Below, piece by piece: positions 45,617-46,558 of a stretch of DNA of 46,558 nt. Made by a program: the position numbers and the translations under genes. Each line of letters begins with the position of its first letter. Positions within the stretch are counted from its first letter, which is position 1. Source of the stretch: Acidimicrobiaceae bacterium (GTDB taxonomy: Bacteria > Actinomycetota > Acidimicrobiia > Acidimicrobiales > RAAP-2); contig PMPX01000141.1 in NCBI GenBank assembly GCA_003169235.1, positions 204 through 46,761 of the forward strand. Direction: 5' to 3'. The notes under the pieces are model-generated. The model saw only the letters and a list, made by a program, of their open reading frames with translations, was not told the DNA's origin and searched no databases.

Positions 45617-46558
45617 TCAACCCTGGAGCAAGTCCGCCGCCAGGCCGTCGAGGATGTCGTCCTCTGACACGAGGCACCGATCGCGGCCGAACACGTCCAT
45701 CACGACAGCGAGGATGAGGACACCACCCACGATGACGTCCTCCCGTCCTTGCGCCATGCCCGGACGGGCCAGCCTGGCGCGGCTATCCTCCGAGGCGAGA
45801 TCCCGCAGCCATCGTTCGACGTCGTCCCGCGTCAATTGCGCGTGGTGGACACGGCGGCGGTCGTAGACGGTGACGGCGAGCTCCAGGCAGGCGAGCGTCG
45901 ACACCGTCCCTGCCAGCCCGACGAGGATGCTGTCGGGTGCCAGGGGTGGGAGTCCGCCCCGCGCCGTCTTGATCTCTTCCCTGACCGTTTCTCGCGCCCG
46001 GATCAGATCCTCAGGGCCTGGGGGGTCATGGCGCAAGAAGCGCTCGCTCACGCGGACACACCCGATGTCGAGGGACCGAACCGACACCGCTGGTTGCGCG
46101 TCGCCGGCCGCGGAGCGCGGTTGCCCGACGACGAGCTCGGTCGAACCACCGCCGATGTCCACGACCAGCACCGGGCCCAGCCCGGCCAGGTCCGACGGCA
46201 GGTGGGCCGTCGCCCCGGCGAAAGAAAGCCGTCCCTCCTCCTCCCCCGAGAGGATCTCGGGAAGCACCCCCGTGATCTCGGCGGCGGCGGTCATGAACTC
46301 GTCGGCGTTGAGAGCGTCCCGCGCCGCCGAGGTCGCCACCAGCCGGGCCCGCGTCACCGCGTGCGCGTCCAGCGAGCGGCGGTACTCACGGAGGACGGAG
46401 AGCGTGCGGTCGATGGCCGCCGGCGAGAGCTGCCCGGTGGCGTCCACCCCCTCGCCCAGGCGGGTGATGCGCATCTCCCGCTCCAGCACGGTGCCGTCGG
46501 GCGCCATCACGATCAGCCTCGTGGAGTTGGTCCCGCAATCCACAGCCGCGACGGGTCC
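45617..46558 (-). CDS. Ppx/GppA family exopolyphosphatase, 5' end cut by window edge
   Basis: VAAVDCGTNSTRLIV, VLVVDIGGGSTELVVG, GLAGTVSTLACLEL; frame continues to the window end. Confidence 0.93.
   Translation of the reverse strand, partial: GPVAAVDCGTNSTRLIVMAPDGTVLEREMRITRLGEGVDATGQLSPAAIDRTLSVLREYRRSLDAHAVTRARLVATSAARDALNADEFMTAAAEITGVLPEILSGEEEGRLSFAGATAHLPSDLAGLGPVLVVDIGGGSTELVVGQPRSAAGDAQPAVSVRSLDIGCVRVSERFLRHDPPGPEDLIRARETVREEIKTARGGLPPLAPDSILVGLAGTVSTLACLELAVTVYDRRRVHHAQLTRDDVERWLRDLASEDSRARLARPGMAQGREDVIVGGVLILAVVMDVFGRDRCLVSEDDILDGLAADLLQG

Noticed and set aside
1-46558. CRISPR array, insertion sequence, prophage, toxin-antitoxin or defence island
   Set aside because: No regularly spaced repeats, transposase, integrase, phage structural or Cas/nuclease-like proteins were recognised in the ORFs; the lone tRNA has no adjacent integrase.

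Overview
46.6 kb high-GC window from a probable actinobacterium (gene content and style suggest an Acidimicrobiia-like genome; this is inference). Both ends are cut inside genes: ftsH at the left, a Ppx/GppA phosphatase at the right. The window is mainly a cell-envelope and glycan biosynthesis region. It holds about twelve glycosyltransferase-type proteins (GT1/GT4-like and GT2), several sugar-nucleotide enzymes (GDP-mannose-type reductase, UDP-glucose-epimerase-like, mannose-1-P guanylyltransferase-like), an acyltransferase 3, a PIG-V-like mannosyltransferase and a polytopic membrane protein. It also carries the F420 genes cofD and cofE, an ECF sigma/DUF4349 pair, a stand-alone SARP/BTAD regulator, a type-B carboxylesterase, an NlpC/P60 hydrolase, a PlsC/epimerase-like pair resembling Rv0502/Rv0501, and one tRNA. 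I saw no CRISPR array, IS element, prophage or rRNA. Main items for a second look: (1) a tRNA with anticodon UAA, a Leu-like D-loop and A73, but a short class-I variable loop; (2) a 1085-aa GT2 whose C-terminal part looks like about six degenerate DUF5648-like repeats; (3) a GT1 gene whose full N-terminus requires a CTG start overlapping the upstream stop (CTGA); (4) a tightly coupled acyl-CoA-ligase/SDR/3xGT/reductase operon; (5) an epimerase-like protein without the YxxxK catalytic motif, paired with an acyltransferase; (6) a GT-B protein that stops after its N-terminal half. All functions are by family recognition only; no searches were run.
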